Part shown: positions 45,604 through 59,750 of the stretch, piece after piece
Position numbering within the stretch: the stretch's first letter is position 1
Layout of the letters: each line of letters starts with the position of its first letter
Source of the DNA: Rhynchonema sp. JSB1_4
Taxonomy: Eukaryota > Nematoda > Chromadorea > Monhysterida > Xyalidae
Reading direction: 5' to 3'
Assembly: GCA_030248065.1 (NCBI GenBank)
Contig: JASAMV010004718.1
Location: 62,001 to 126,000, forward strand
Length of the DNA stretch: 64,000 nucleotides
Notes under the pieces: model-generated
The model's database searches: none
Told to the model about the DNA's origin: nothing
What the model saw: the letters and a program-made list of their open reading frames with translations, nothing else
Made by a program: the position numbers and the translations under genes

Positions 45604-48411
45604 TTTCTTCTCTTTCTAAAAACACAGCAGTTTCAGGGAACCTGTGAAATTAATTTCATCTTGACCGTCCGACAGTTGACATATGTATTTTACAAACAAT
45701 TTTGGCTCACGTCCAAATTGAAATCAAATTTCCAAATGCCAAACCTACATTGCGAAATCATTAAACGTGATGCGGGAATTGCAACTTTATAAAAGGGATA
45801 GCGGAAAGTGTGGTGAGCGCCTCTGTTGCCCGCGCCGGCGCAAAAGTGGCTCAATTGAGCAACAACTAAGCGCAGTGTTTTTCAATAACAAAGCGTTTGG
45901 CGCACTGCCTCTCACCCGCACAAAAAGTGATGCAAAAGCACATACTGGATGGACATGATGTGGTTCTGTGTATTCTGTATGAAATTCAGTGCAGTGGTAC
46001 TCAAAAAGTATGGAATCTCATGTTTTGACGTGCACGTTAATCGGCCTGGCATGGCTCACAGTCAAGTTTTATCCGTCCCTGGTACGTGGCTCAAAATACC
46101 TGAGCCCGCAAGCACAAACTGATAACGAGGTATAAGGGTATAGTGGCCAGTAATTTATATTTTCGGAACAAAACTTTTTTTCAAAAAAATCCAAAAAAAT
46201 TGTCGATTTAGATACATAAGAAATATCGAAGGCAAACACCCATAGGCAGCTTTTGTCATGTTTATGACTTGATAAATGCGACCGTTGTGCTTAGAGCAGA
46301 AAGAAGAGTCGTCTTCAGATGTTTCACCCCTTGAAAACGATTTTATAAAACGGTCTCGAATCCTAGAAAACTTTTTTGGCATTTCGGACAAAAAACATTA
46401 TTTCCAGAAAAGATATAACTTGTTTTGGAAAATTTCCGCCTGCGAAAAAACTGTTTTCGCCCTGGTCACTAAGTAAGGTCGACATTAACATACGGTGGCG
46501 ATCACGGCCACACTATTATGACCTTTCCTTTGACATTTTATCCGATTTTCTGTCTAAAAAAGACGTTTGGCGCTTGCTGTGAAACGCAACGAGACCTGAA
46601 CCTATTTGTATCAATTTGTGCATGAGTTGCACATCGTTAATTAATTTCTGATACGATACAAGGATCAAGACTGCATGGTGAAAGCGGATAACGCCGAAAG
46701 TTGCCGGGGGGGATAGAAAACGAAATCATGTTTTTACTGACGAAAAACCGACACATCGACCCATCCTAGGCTTTTGGGCTCGATGACAAATTTTGCTGCA
46801 ATTTGTCGTTATATTAGGTTAATGGTGTGCAAAGTCGGGTTTGATTCAAAGGGACTCAAACTGTACCCGACCCTACACCCTCAAATACCCCAGCTCCCTT
46901 CATAGCTGGAGCTGATGATTGGGTGCCGGACCCCCTCAGCTGTCTTATCGCATTAAGTGCAGCAAAATGACATTCAGGCACCCTCGGGACACGACAGGCG
47001 GCGTCGGTAAACAAATTAGATTCAGTGACACTCCTCTGCAACTGATGCTAGCATAGAAGTTTATTGTGCTTGGCGGTGCTTCAATTTATATAAAAGCGAC
47101 TTTCTACAGTTCCAAAAAAACAAGAAGTTGAAAATGAAATTATTTTCGACGACCTGGAGTAAAAATGAAATTATAGTTTAGTTGGTGTCGTCGGGTACAG
47201 ACATATAACATACTGCATGTGTAACACCGCCGCCACAAAGCAAACTACACATTTGGAGCTTACATACATACTACTGCATACCAAACTTCGGGATCGGATC
47301 AGAGATAGGACCTTGGTCAAGTCTGGGTTTCGCATTCAGGATATTAAGAATTTAGTCAAAATCACTTTTAAAACTTGCGCCTGAATAGTTTGAATCTAAA
47401 TCTGAAGTCTGAATTTCGATCACCAAGTTTGATTTCGCTCTGCATTGTAAGCGACATCATTATACACGAAAACAATGCTTCCATGAACCTACATAAGTCC
47501 CTTCTTATTTTTTCCTTTGTTGATGTTGAGATAAAGGTCGTGGACGGTCAACGGATGTGCTCTGATCTTCACAAAAAGCATGCGACACAATTTCCCGTTT
47601 GTTCGTGCTTATGCTCCCCAATGTTCGAACGCAGTGCAATTTCCTGGATTTGGTCCCTGCAGCTGCCGACAACATCACCACGCCACGTTTAACACATTGA
47701 CTGGAAATGAAGTCTGAGTGTTGCTAGGGATTATAGGGGTGTTTGTTGACGGATAAAACCCACATGTGGTTGGCATAGTAACCTGTCACTTCTTTGTCTC
47801 AATAATTAATTTTGTGCGAATTTGTCGGGTTCCACAGCGGAAAAAGGATATTGTTCATGTTTATCTGCTGGAACACATAAAAACACTGTACCTGATAACA
47901 AAGCCAATGCGAAGTTCTAGCGATAACCAAGATCGGCACACAGCAGAGGATTGAGAGCTGCTCAGCTGCTTGCACATGACGATAAAGTACAGTATAAGCT
48001 GTGGTTATCGAACTTCAAACCAGCCAAAACACCTGTAATCCGGCGCAGAAACAGACGCGTGTGCGTCTGAGTAATCATCATGTTTTTCTCCATATTCATG
48101 ATCAATACCGCCGCCATAATCGCATGTCTGTCAGCGCTCCTCTATTTCTACGTGCATTCGTTGTGGAGGGACATAGACGAGGAGGCTTAAACTGGCAAAA
48201 TACAGTATAGCGGTGCAGTTCGTTACTGTGGTAAGCAGTTCCCAAGAACTACATATTGTTGGTGTGAAACTACTATCATAGATTTGAGCACACTGGTTTA
48301 CTGCGTTCACGTAACCCGCCCAGATGTGTTGCGTGCGTTGAGCTTGACGATCGCAACAAAAACAGTCTCATTCAGGATTGCACCATTTGAAACCTCAGTC
48401 AACCGGGCACA
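45604..48411. other. Intergenic region between divergent genes
   Basis: Upstream flanks of the ammonium transporter (-) and the doublecortin gene (+). I see no exon. 46.14-46.59 kb resembles the 'aaaactttttttc' repeat of 15, 18 and 30 kb. One GATGTTTCA copy at 46318. Promoters of both genes must be here but no core element is obvious. Confidence 0.45.
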
Positions 48412-51400
48412 ATGACTACCAGTGAGAGTTTGCCGAACATGCCCCTTCCCATCAACGGGATGGTCAAGTCCTACAATCCCAACAGGAAGTTCGCCCGGCC
48501 GTACTCGGCTAAAAACGTCATTTTCTACAAGGGTGGTGACGAGTGGTTTCAGGTGCGTGGTTTGGTTGCAAAAAGTCATCAAAGTGTTGGGCTGAAAAAC
48601 GGCATTCCTGAACACTGCGTTTGGATTGTTGCTCCACTTTCGTGCCACCTTGTGCATCATTACTACAGGGTGTGCGTCTGCCAATCTCGAAGGTACGTTA
48701 TCGGACCATGGACGCTCTGATGGATGACCTAAATCAAAAGATGGACTTCACCCACGGCGTGAGGAGGGTCTACACACCGAGAGGCCAGAGGGAGGTAGTC
48801 GATGTGAACGAACTGGAAAATATGGGACGGTAAAGGGGCAACTGGGTCGAGCTTGCGCTTTGGTTGAGAGATGTGGCGAAGCTTTTTTCTGGACGGAAGT
48901 TAAACATTGCATTATTTGATTTCGCTTAATTCAAAAGATTCCAGGTTCATTTATGTACGGTCCTAATTTTTGTTCGAAGCGAAGCCATAGCCCGGTTCGT
49001 ATATGTTGCCGAAGTATTGGCTGTTTTCAGTTTTTATGCGACACGGCGCGATCCAAGTGTCAAACAAAGTAAAATACAGACATTGCGTTCTTGAGTACTC
49101 TTTGCGTGGAAAGTCAGGGCAATGCGCATGTACTGAGCAAACTTCAGCGGCACATCCTGAGTATGTACCTGTACTGTACTGCTACTCGCATATTTTGTCC
49201 AATTGCTTCCCAAAGCAGGGACGCACTGCAAGTTATTGATATTCTGGCCATGGCAGGCCGGCGCGCGGCTAATAATAATAAAAACATCAAGTATGAACCA
49301 TACCATGAGCCATATGTCCAAACAATAGTGCCAATTCATAGCAGGTGCGGCCGTGCACAGGCTCACAGGTAGATGTTGTAGGGTAGACTTCGGAACGTTC
49401 ACACGCGCCGAATGACTAAGCCAGATTACCTGGTACTAAGATACCTACACAGAGTCGACCTTCAGTTTGTTTGCCAATCGGACGCGGTATCAAGCAGCCA
49501 GGTTGGATTGTATGCCAGACTGTGCCCCTGAAACATCATTGCAGCTACGTGTGTGCGGCGTCGCGCAAACGATGGGCGCGTCGATTGAACATGTCCGGCA
49601 TTGAACGTCTACATCGACAACGACAGGAGGCAATGGAACGCGAACAAAAACAGAAACAGGCCAAGGCACTCGCCGACTCGCAATTGGTCAGATCTGGTGA
49701 TCACAGTGGTCGTTGTTCTTATGTGTAGTTCAGACGTTATCCAACTCTGCTCAGCTGTATGTACATGTGCATGTAATGTACTACAATTGGTCCATAATAT
49801 GCCAGGTACCGTACCGACACACATACAACCTGTAGCTTCTCATTCGTACATTGTAATGCGGATTGGTTTAATGCTGGGCGAAAAAAAACGCTCTGCACGC
49901 ACATCCATATTGTGGGTGTACGCCCGAGCGTTTGCTCGTTTCTGGACAACCACCTGTAGACATGGATAACCTCATTCAGAACAGCTGAATGTGCAGGTGA
50001 AAGGTTTTTCATGCTATGTATGTATAGCATATTTGCTTAGAGCCGGTGTTTGTTAGCGAGTTAGACATCTTATATAACCGTCCCATAGGACCGTCCTAAA
50101 TCTGAATCACATAAAATACGACAACACACTCAATTTCCATTTTACCGTTTTTTTCAGCTGCGCCGATCCCGGTCATGGGGCAAGAGCGCCACTCCACCCG
50201 TCAACTCCGGTACAGATAATGCACCGAAACAGGTATACATTCCATTCCTCTGCCACAATCATCATAATAACTTTTTTGTTTTAAAAACTTTAATTTTAAG
50301 TCCAGCAAAAAGCTACCTAAACGTTTCATTTCCCTAACCTTGTTTAATTGTCAGGTATTGTTCATTCTGAACGGCAACGAGAAGACAGTGTATCGAGCTC
50401 GATTCCGTCGCGATCGTCTCCCACCGTTTGAGCATTTGCTCAACGAAATCAGTCAAGCGCTGCAAGCACCCATTCATCGATTGTTCACGCCCGAGGGACG
50501 AAAGGTTGTTGTTTTGTTGTTCATGTCGTGTATCATTGGGACCGTCCCCGGCTGTGGCTTCGGCCTAGGTTCAGCCTTGGGGTGATATTTTCGAAACGGT
50601 GTAAAGGTCAGTTGGGTGTAAAGGTCGGTGGAAATCCCGGTCGACAGCTCAGTGTGATAGACCTCGGTGTAAAGTTGCAACATTCCACGTTAATAACAGG
50701 CAATGTTTCACGTTTACACCGAGCTACGCCGACCGAGCTTTCGACCGAACTTTACACCGACCTTTACGTCCAACTGACCTTTACCCCGTTTCGAAAATTC
50801 CACCCTTGGGCCCTGGCTTGTGCTCAGCCTGAGGCTTACGATTAGGCGACTCATGTCTTAACCCCTTGTCTGAACTTGGCTCTTAAATCCGATTGAGCAG
50901 CCAATTATACCCAACCTTTGAAACATCACCCAGGTGCTAACAGTGGAGGAGATGATCTCTGGCGCGCACAACACCGAAATCATAGCGTGTGGCAAGTTCG
51001 ACAAACCACGAATTGGCAGCACCATTGAGTCGTTGGGCAGTAGCAGCAACAACAAGACAGCGAAACCGAAGAAATTACCGTCGGTCAATCGCGCACCAAA
51101 TCATGTCATCACGAAGACTGACTTCAGGGCGCCGAGAAAAGGTGGAATCAAGATTTGGTTGATATTTGTAAGATTCAGGGGCATGTGGAGCGTGTCCTCT
51201 GGGGCTGGAAGATAAAGAATCGTTAAAAGCTACCTACTACGTACACCCGATCAAAAATTACCACCTCAAGAACTGAGAAATTTCGCGTTCGTCCGCGGTA
51301 ACGAGCAGTTTACACGAGTCAACGTATGCATGCGTCCAGACTTGGTCACGAGCTTGTTATCATGCCCATCCATCCAACCACAATTGCACGCGTCTGTTTA

Positions 51401-54400
51401 CAGTCAAATCGCCCCCAGCCAACCAGCGACGCACAAAGACCGCGTCGTCGGTCGAGTCACTGCCTCCGCTGACCAACGGCAATGGCACGAAACAAAAGGG
51501 CAAAATCGTGCGTGAAATGCGAAATGGGCCCACCAAACGGGGCGCGTCAAATTCACGCAAAATTAATACCGCCGACGGTTGGAGTTTGAAATAATATTTT
51601 AAATTTTAATACGTATACTTGTTTTTTATGTTTTTCGTTTTTTCAGGCATTGGAGGCACAAACAGGCGCGATATGATGGTGGTTTCGCCGACCAAGAAGA
51701 AAGGTGCGAAGAAAGTGCGGAAACGAGGTATAGGCAAAGTTGTTTTCAAGGTATAAACTAAAACGAAAATTTAGTGAATGATTGCGTTTTCAACAAGTTA
51801 CAGCCCATTCGTTGCCCGTCCATGAGCAACCGAAGCCCGAAGTGACCAGTGCACGAGTACGAGTCACGTCGCCAAATGCAGCTGCAACCAAGATACAATC
51901 CGTCTACAAAGGTTACTGTACCAGGAAAGAACTCGCAGGTGTGGCAAAAAAGGATTGTTTCGAGCTTGAAATCGAATGGAATATTTAGATAATCAAATAG
52001 TACACTATGTGCATCTTTTTAGCCCAAGGCATAGCAGCTGGCAAAATTCAGAAATTGGTTCGACGTAAGATCACCATACGAAACGGTACTTTAGATTCAG
52101 CACCCGTGACGGATGGTTTCATTTAGACTCTACTCTTTCCCAATGCCGTGCGTAATACTTCTCACCTGTCGGTACCCTCTGGAATGCATTTCTGGATCTC
52201 TCCAATTCTTCTTTCTGGTTACCCGTCATAGTTTCTGCAGCGTTCCCCATCTCAAAATCTATACGTTGTGATTTTCTCTTGCGTTCCTCTAGATGTGGAG
52301 GAAGAGGAGGAGGAGGTGATGTTCGAGCCGTGCGACTTCGAGCAGTCGGCCTTGCGCATGCAGGCACTAGTTCGCGCATGGTTTCGTTGGAAAAAACGCA
52401 CGTTCGAAAAAGAGACCATGCAGATGTGTATGTCATCTCATACTTTTCTGCCCAACATTGCATGTTTTGCACTCCAGTGAATCACATTTCCTCAGGTGCA
52501 TGATGTTTCAGTGGCTGAAATCGACGAAGAAGCACGAGAAACGGCAGCGACCGTCATACAAAAATGGTGGCGCTTCTATTACGCCAGAAAGAACTATCTG
52601 GAGATAAGCAGCACTAGAAAACGTTCGTTTCTGCCCCTTCCCTGCGCCACCCAATACATAATTCGACTTTTCCGAAAGTTTACCACTGCGTTGTTCTTGG
52701 ATTTGCGTTTTCAGACTTGCAAGCGATGGGTTCGGCTAATGTGCGTCGGGCCAGCACGCTCATACAAAGTGTGTTTCGCGGGTACCGCACTCGGAAACAG
52801 TACAAACAGCCGACACTGCTGGAAGTCGAGCATTCACCCTGGTCACCCAGAGGCATGTATCTTCATATTTCCCAATGTTGTTCATTGCAACATGCATGAT
52901 TCTGTGTGTGTGTGGAGCACGGTCTTTGTCAAAGTTGGTACCCAGTAATAGTTTAGTTACGATTCGCCTTGCAATCCAGGTTCACAGACGAACCTAGACG
53001 AGTCACAAGAGCTCGAACAGCGTGAACGAGCAGCGGTGGTGTTGCAGGCCGGGTACAGGGGCATGAAGGCACGAGCAAACGCACGCAAGTTGAGAGCTGA
53101 CACGCCACATCCAAGTGGTTGGCTGGCTTGTTGATGTTTCATTGATAGTACACTGACAAACAACAAACGACTCTTTCAGTGGCGGAGATCAACGCAGCAC
53201 CCAATGTCGTTGTTGCATACAAAAATGATGAGGCGCCAAATGACTCAAAAAAGTCCACCGGATGTTAGTCGCTCGATTCGTAATGGAATAATGACCAAGG
53301 TTGCAATCTTCAAATTTACACTAGTTTTCATTACAGTGAGCGTGTATTCTGTGACCGTGTTCACTGGCAATCGCTGGTGCGCCGACACCGATGCCGACCT
53401 GTATCTGTACTTGTACGGCGCGCAGGGCAAAAGTGGCAAGTTGTGGTTGAGACAGGCGGCCAATGATCACAAGTTTGGACAGAATCAGGTCAGTTCTGTT
53501 GGCGGTGTGAATGACTGTTTTCGAAATTATTTTTGAAATTAAAAAAAAATTAATCTCGGCAGGTCGACACTTTCGAAGTGCAGTGCGATTATTTGGGCAA
53601 GTTGCGCAAAATCGTGATCGGACACGAAGCTGGCGGATACGGTAACGTGGTCGATAATCTCGCCAATTTCATCAAACACAATACACGATCAACATTAAAT
53701 GTTCTTGATACCATAAATTAAATTGACCTATTTTCACCACATTTTCAGGTGCGGGCGTGTTCTTGGACCGAGTGATTGTGGTTGACACCGTGCACGATTT
53801 CCGTCAATATGTGTTCTTCTGCTCAAAGTGGTTCGACTCGTGTCAAGTGGACGAAAAGATCGAGCGCGTACTCACGTCGGCCGGTACGGACGGACAATTT
53901 TTTTAAAAAGAGAAAAAATGTTGTTTTGTCTTTTAAAAATGCAAAAGAGAAAAATTTTCAGGCTATTATAATCTGAATTCTGGCTCACGTTCAGTGGACG
54001 GTCGAGCATCATCGGCATCGGTGGAGAATGGAGAGATTGTGACAAGTACATTACCTGATCCATTTCGACTACCCATATTTTCAGAAAAAAAGTAGTCTCT
54101 TTGTTGTCATGCCCATCGGTGATTTATCTAAAATTACGTTGTGTCAGATCCTATTCTTAATCGACATAATTGATTGCAGAAGGTCGTTGGCAGATCGGTA
54201 TGAACGCTGGTGGTGATGAGGCAGAGAACAGCGCGACGTCGGTGCTGGTGATTGGATATGGCGCCAACGGCCAATCGGAGAGCATTGAGGTCGACCTCGA
54301 CAAGAAGACACAATCCGGCGCGCTCGTGTCCACTGCTGTTAGTGAAGATTTGTAATTTTAAAGCTGTTTTAAGAATTTATCTCAAGACGACTTTCAATCG

Positions 54401-57400
54401 GAATGTAAGCAGATGTTTCAGGTTGACTTTGGTGACATCGGCGAGCTGATCAAGATCCGAGTGGAGGTGCCGGATAAGAAGAAACTATTCTTGGACAGGT
54501 CTGAGCTGCAATGCTTGTTCTAACTGGAATACGTACTGTAGGTGCAGATGGGAAGTTTAGTATAACAACAGCTCTGCGGGAGTGTGACATGCTGTAATTT
54601 TGTTATCATGTCCACACAAATAGCACATAGGCGACTGATATCATGTTGATGTTTCAGTGTTGATCTGTGTGACATGGACACGCAAGACGAGATGCATCTG
54701 GAATGCGGCAAATGGCTGGCGCAACCGGGCAAGAATGATTCGAAGGCAACGCCGTTCAGGGAATTGCCCACCATCAGGGCACAGTTGGACCCGTTGCCCC
54801 GTAAGTGCATGCACATGGGCACGCTTTGGTGTTTCCGACTTTGGATTTAGTGTAAACACAAAAAAACAAATCGAGCCTTGTTAGCACCGAGTCTGTCTAT
54901 CCACTTGATGTTTCACAGTGATTCGCTATGCGGCACGTCTCCGCTGCACCAATCTGCCGACCAATCGCAAGCGCGTCAACGTGCAATTATTGGGTGAATT
55001 GGGTACAAGTGGCATACAACCCGTTTTGTTGTCGAAGAAGGATGGCGACCCCGGCGGAGAGGTCCGGTGCAGTGTGGCTATTGATTGAAGCAAAAACACT
55101 CTACTTGGGTCAACTGATCAGATCCAATCATTGTCGTCTAACCCGTTTCCGTTCGCATAATAGCCACCTTGGTAATGTATTGATGATCCTGGTAATTATT
55201 ATTAGTTCATCCTCGCAGTAACCTTTGTTATCATGCCCATCGGTGGCATCAGGGTATCCAGTGAACATAAAAAAATTTGCGACGTGTCTGCATAGTAAAT
55301 TACTCAACCGTGTGTTGTTTTCAGCAAGAAGTATCCTTCATAATCGAGTGTGTATCGCTTGGTCGTCTACACAGTTGCGTTGTCTGGATCCCGACTGATT
55401 TACAACGCGAGATCGCGGCTGAGGGGCTGGCCGAGTTGCAGAAAATATATGACAAACATGACATCGATGTGCGACCACGTTGGTTACGTTTGGAGGAGCA
55501 AGAAAATATTTTAGATTTAAGAGAAAGAGCAAAATCAATTTAAGATTACATTTTTAGAATCCGACTGGAGCATCGATCGCATCGTAATCCGCGAGAGTCT
55601 GCACGCACCATATCGTTTCGTGTTTGGCGCCGGAAAACTGGAAACGGGAGATTGGGAGGGGCACATCAGACAGAGAATGAGACTCACCGGTGATGCTGGA
55701 AAGATTGAACATAAATGGGTTTATGGTCTTGTTTTCAAAAACCACTGCTTGTTTCAGACATGGACGGTCTGTCGACAAAGGCAAAGTCGAACACAATGAA
55801 GGGCACTGAACCGAAGAATGTCAAATGGGAAGCCACGCTGAAAACAGGTAATCATTCATTGAACTTAAGGTAGTGCAAGTCACGATATGCGTTTTACTGT
55901 TTATGCTTCAATGATTCTGCTTTTTCTTCGGGCGACCACTCGGACGCCGGCACAACGAGTAAATTGGTGTTGGCACTTTACGGACCAAAGGGATCCACAG
56001 ACGATATTGTCATCAACGAAAAGAAACGGGAGATCACACACGGCAGTGTGAATAAATATCAGGTGATATTTTGATTCATGTGCATGGTTTTCAAATGTAA
56101 TGCAGTTCGTTTCGACTTACCAGATTTCTGCCAAAAATGTCGGCGTCCCGTACAAAATCCGGGTGTTTCTGGATGAGCACAACGATGACGAACGACAGGC
56201 GTGTTATGTGAAGAAGGTCGGCAAAAAGAAACATGCAGAAATTTCAAGCAATCCAGCAAGAAATGGCAATTTTTTAACTTTCATCCAGCTGAAATTGCGT
56301 GACGCCAGTTCGGGCGACGAAATGCGTTTCCCGATCGAGATGTGGCTCGACCCAAACACAGTGGTTGAACTGCAGGCTGTCTGGCCGGACATACCGCCGT
56401 TACCAAGTGTGCTCGTATTTGTGTGAACATGTTTGAATAACGAGGAGCAACGCGTGCATTCGTGAACACCCAGTATAAACACAATTATGTACAGTAGAGC
56501 AATATTCCGGTTCTTTGAAGAGCCGTTAGAGTCACCTGACATCTGACTATGCTGTAGTAGTTGGTCGACTAACCCCGTCATCACCTGATACCATTTGTCT
56601 CAGTGGTCCTCTACCAAGTCACCATCTCAACGGGCATCGGTTCGCAGCAGCACAACGGCTTGGACGCATTTGTGACGTTGATTGGCAGTCGGGGTGACAC
56701 GGGGGCACGCAGTGTTTGTGCCGTGTCGGGCATGACAAAGGATCAATGTTTTCAGGTGGGATGCTATATGCTGGTTGTGTCGGGAATCTGAAGAATAACT
56801 GTGTAAACTCAGAATCGAGTTGGTGCTGACAGAAATCCCTAGTTACCATTTTGCAGTTCGATCAATATGAAACCGAAAGAGAGTGGAAGGTGTTTAGCAT
56901 AGAATTGGCGTGTCACACTTGGGAGAACCTTCTGAAAAGATTATCCCTGAATTGAGATCTATACGTGCTGTGATTGCAGCCCGACCGCATCGACGTGTTT
57001 GACATCGACGCAGTGTCGTGTGACAAACTCAAGTCCGTTCGCATTCGAGTGACCAGCGGAGAGAAGCCGATGAAATGGACAATCGATCGAGTGCAGATAT
57101 TCGACAATGATTCATTGCTCTACATCTGTCCCAATAAATGGTGCGTTTGAAACATCTGTTGCCTGGCAGACACTGTAAACGTCCACATGCATTAGCGTCA
57201 CAAAAACGTCAGCGTGCTCCAGCACACAAAACAAACGTTTGAGTCTTTCGTTCTTGACGAATCAGTTTTCACGACGTTGCCAAATTGTGACGGGCGTTCA
57301 AAAAGTTTTATTCATAGATGTACCGTTTGCGCCAAGCTCTACCATCTAACGCAATGACCTCTTCATTCCAGTATTATCGTGACCCCGGGCAAAAATGAAT

Positions 57401-57444
57401 GGGTCGAACGAACTTTGAAGATAACCGAAGTGGCTAACGTCTGA
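48412..57444 (+). CDS. Doublecortin-IQ-PLAT multidomain protein (RP1/LOXHD1-like architecture)
   Basis: About 31 exons. Start at 48412 (MTTSESLPNMPLPINGMVKS). Doublecortin domain 1: 48412-48833 (KNVIFYKGGDEWFQ, RTMDALMDDLNQKM, VRRVYTPRGQREV). Doublecortin domain 2: about 50347-50503 and 50937 on (VLFILNGNEKTVYRARFRR, APIHRLFTPEGRK). IQ-type helices: 51.8-53.1 kb (AATKIQSVYKGYCTRKELA, AGKIQKLVRR, ALRMQALVRAWFRWKKR, AATVIQKWWRFYYARKNYL, ASTLIQSVFRGYRTRKQYK, AVVLQAGYRGMKARANAR). About five PLAT domains: 53.3-53.9, 54.2-54.8, 54.9-55.7, 55.8-56.4, 56.6-57.4 kb (for example YSVTVFTGNRWCADTDADLY, YQVTISTGIGSQQHNGLDA). Stop at 57444. Doublecortin domains bind microtubules, IQ helices bind calmodulin-like proteins, PLAT domains bind lipid or protein at membranes. 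A ciliary or sensory role is inference. Confidence 0.88.
50580..50815. mobile_element. Inverted-repeat MITE in a doublecortin-gene intron
   Basis: Left arm TTTTCGAAACGGTGTAAAGG then TCAGTTGGGTGTAAAGGTCGG is mirrored on the right by CCGACCTTTACGTCCAACTG then ACCTTTACCCCGTTTCGAAAA. Arms about 75 bp. Flanking duplication not evident. Confidence 0.7.
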
Positions 57445-57922
57445 TTATGGCCACCTATATTTTATTTTATTTATTGTTCTCTCTTTTTTGTTTTTGTCAT
57501 GTGAATCATAAGACCATGTACATATATCAATATTCAGTCGCATATCATTCAGTCAATACAATCTGTGATATCTAGAAAGCCCTACAAATCTAAACATACG
57601 TTGTGTACCGAACCAATCACTCTTTGTTGTATTTCCACATCTACAATATTATTATGTACCTACCTAATGACGTTTTCTGGATTAAAGCGCTGTTGTGTTC
57701 CAACACAGTAAAAGCATGGTTTGAAATTTGCATATTGGACGCTGCTTTTAGGAAAAAGAAAAGTGGGCGTGAGCAAAAAATGCGGGATTCGCTGGATTTA
57801 TACATTGTTTTACCCAGCCAAATGTCACTGTTTTGCGTTCTTCGTTGCTGCCAATATTTCGTTCGCACGTTTCCCGCCGAAAACCCAGCCTTTCAGTCTC
57901 AGGTTCCCCACACATCGACATA

Positions 57923-58363
57923 ATGTTGCGCCTGAATTTGTCAGTGTTGCTCTGCTCAACACTTTTGTTTGTCGTCAGTCACTCAGAGATCGAAGTGCCA
58001 GAAGCACCTGAACCAAGAGAACTGATATCGTTTTACAGGAAGGTTAGTGAACCATGCAATGGTTTGAGTGAAGTGTGTTTTTACCATATTAAGCATCGCA
58101 CTAGCTATTTCTACGCCTTGTCCGGAATCATCAGGTGCGTTTAGCAGTGGTATGTATGTATGTTGATGTTTCATGATATAACCATGCACCTGAATGTAGC
58201 CGGCTGTGTATTTAATTGCAGGTTGTGCCGTTACAGCGTTCCACCAACGACTACCACGACACGCGCTACTCAGTGTTGCGACAGCGAAGACAGAGCGATG
58301 GACCCGACAATGGGTTCATTAGATTCGGTTGAACTGTGCAGACGATGCTACAAAGATACCTGA
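57923..58363 (+). CDS. Small secreted cysteine-containing protein
   Basis: ATG at 57923 gives MLRLNLSVLLCSTLLFVVSH, a strong signal peptide, then a short acidic/Pro stretch (EIEVPEAPEPRELISFYRK). The exon ends at about 58134 in phase 2 and joins the exon at 58222 (LCRYSVPPTTTTTRATQCC, then LDSVELCRRCYKDT), stop at 58361-58363. Cysteines occur as CNGLSEVC, YxxC, QCC and LCRRC. It is about 120 residues. I do not recognise the family. An additional intron after FYRK is possible. It lies 480 bp downstream of the doublecortin/PLAT gene on the same strand. Confidence 0.6.
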
Positions 58364-59750
58364 CCTGGCTGTACCACGACACAGTAACATGCGCATACTT
58401 TGGACTCCAAAGTTTGCATCCATTGCCCCGTTTGTCAAGCCCCGTTTATACTTTTGTCTTTTGTCAATTGTCTGATATAAGAGAATTTATCACGCTTGTT
58501 TTGGCAGTTCGACAGCGCAGTTTGTGAAGGTTCGAATTCTGCGTGAGGTCCTTACGAAGGCTCGAAGTTGTTCTGAGACAATTAGTCTAAGCGGTCTTGC
58601 TTGATTTCAATGAAATAAAATTTCAATCAATCATTGGATTTTCACGGCAGTTTCTGTGTAAATGTTATAAACTTTACCGCACTTATGTATTTTGTACGCG
58701 TGCACAAACCATGAAAGAAGGATGTAAATTTGTATAATTTAAACTATGGAAAACAAAAATGATAGAATATAACCTCACAGGACGAGGACCCAAACATCCG
58801 AGCTTACCTACTGTAGATTTAAATGTACTGGTGTAGTAAGTGTAAGAACATTTCAGATTTCGAAATATGCGAGAAGATCACTGAATTTCGATCAAAACAG
58901 TATTATACAGCGACACGAAAAATAAATTATGCAGAAATTAATCTTCGTTGAATCATCCATACACACCTACATAATGTAATGCAGCAGTGGGTGAAAAGAG
59001 ATGGCAAGCGTACAGATAATATTATGAAATCTGATAAAAACAACCACAGAATGAAAATAAACTCATAACGAAACATTTTGTAAGTGTGTGCCCGTGTATT
59101 GAAAGCATATTCACAAAAGCAGCTTGGTGCCAATTTATACGGTGCAATTCGTAACGAAAAACTGTTGTTCAATTGACAAAAAATGTAGTGTAACGTCTCC
59201 AAGACAAATTGTTGACATGAAAGTGTGAAATTTAATGCTGTCATCACATCAAACATAACAACAGTTTTTCTAGTCGTGTTAGAAAAGTGCACAAATGAAG
59301 CTAGCGAAATATGTATGGTCCTCAGCAAAACCGGGTGGTCCACAAGTTCCTTTCTCTGACGACAAGGATATGCGCCTCTCTGATGCACACCAGTGTCTGT
59401 GTTGCAAGGACTTGTTGAACCACTTTGTACGTATTGACATACCTAATGCACATCACTTTCAAGTAAAAATCCGTGTTTTTCTGCAAGTCAAATGAAAGTG
59501 GTAATACTGCAATGCGCGAGCGCGAGAAAAGAAAATAATAGATGGGCGATCACTGGGTTGGATGCAATTGATCGTGCAAGAATGATGTTTTGAGCCACGA
59601 ACTGCACCCGAAAACCTAAGTATACCTAGTACCCTGGTACAGTTGTAGTGACCCCAGCAAATGCCCAATAAAAGAACACAGAAACGCGGCGCGGAAGCGA
59701 GAAAAATGCGAAGAATGAGAAAAACGGAAGAAAAGGTGAACTGATCCCTA
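58364..59750. other. Intergenic region between convergent genes
   Basis: The small secreted-protein gene (+) and the galectin gene (-) converge. An AATAAAAT at about 58613 suits the plus-strand gene. Open frames at 58.93-59.39 (-) and 59.30-59.50 (+) overlap each other and have no recognisable features. Confidence 0.45.

Noticed and set aside
58927..59388. 153-codon minus-strand frame
   Set aside because: Codon use and hydrophobic composition look like chance in AT-rich DNA; it lies downstream of the galectin stop and has no recognisable motif.
59295..59495. 66-codon plus-strand frame beginning MKLAKYVWSSAKPGG
   Set aside because: It overlaps an equally long minus-strand frame, has no homology I recognise, no signal peptide and no splice context. 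Left as intergenic.
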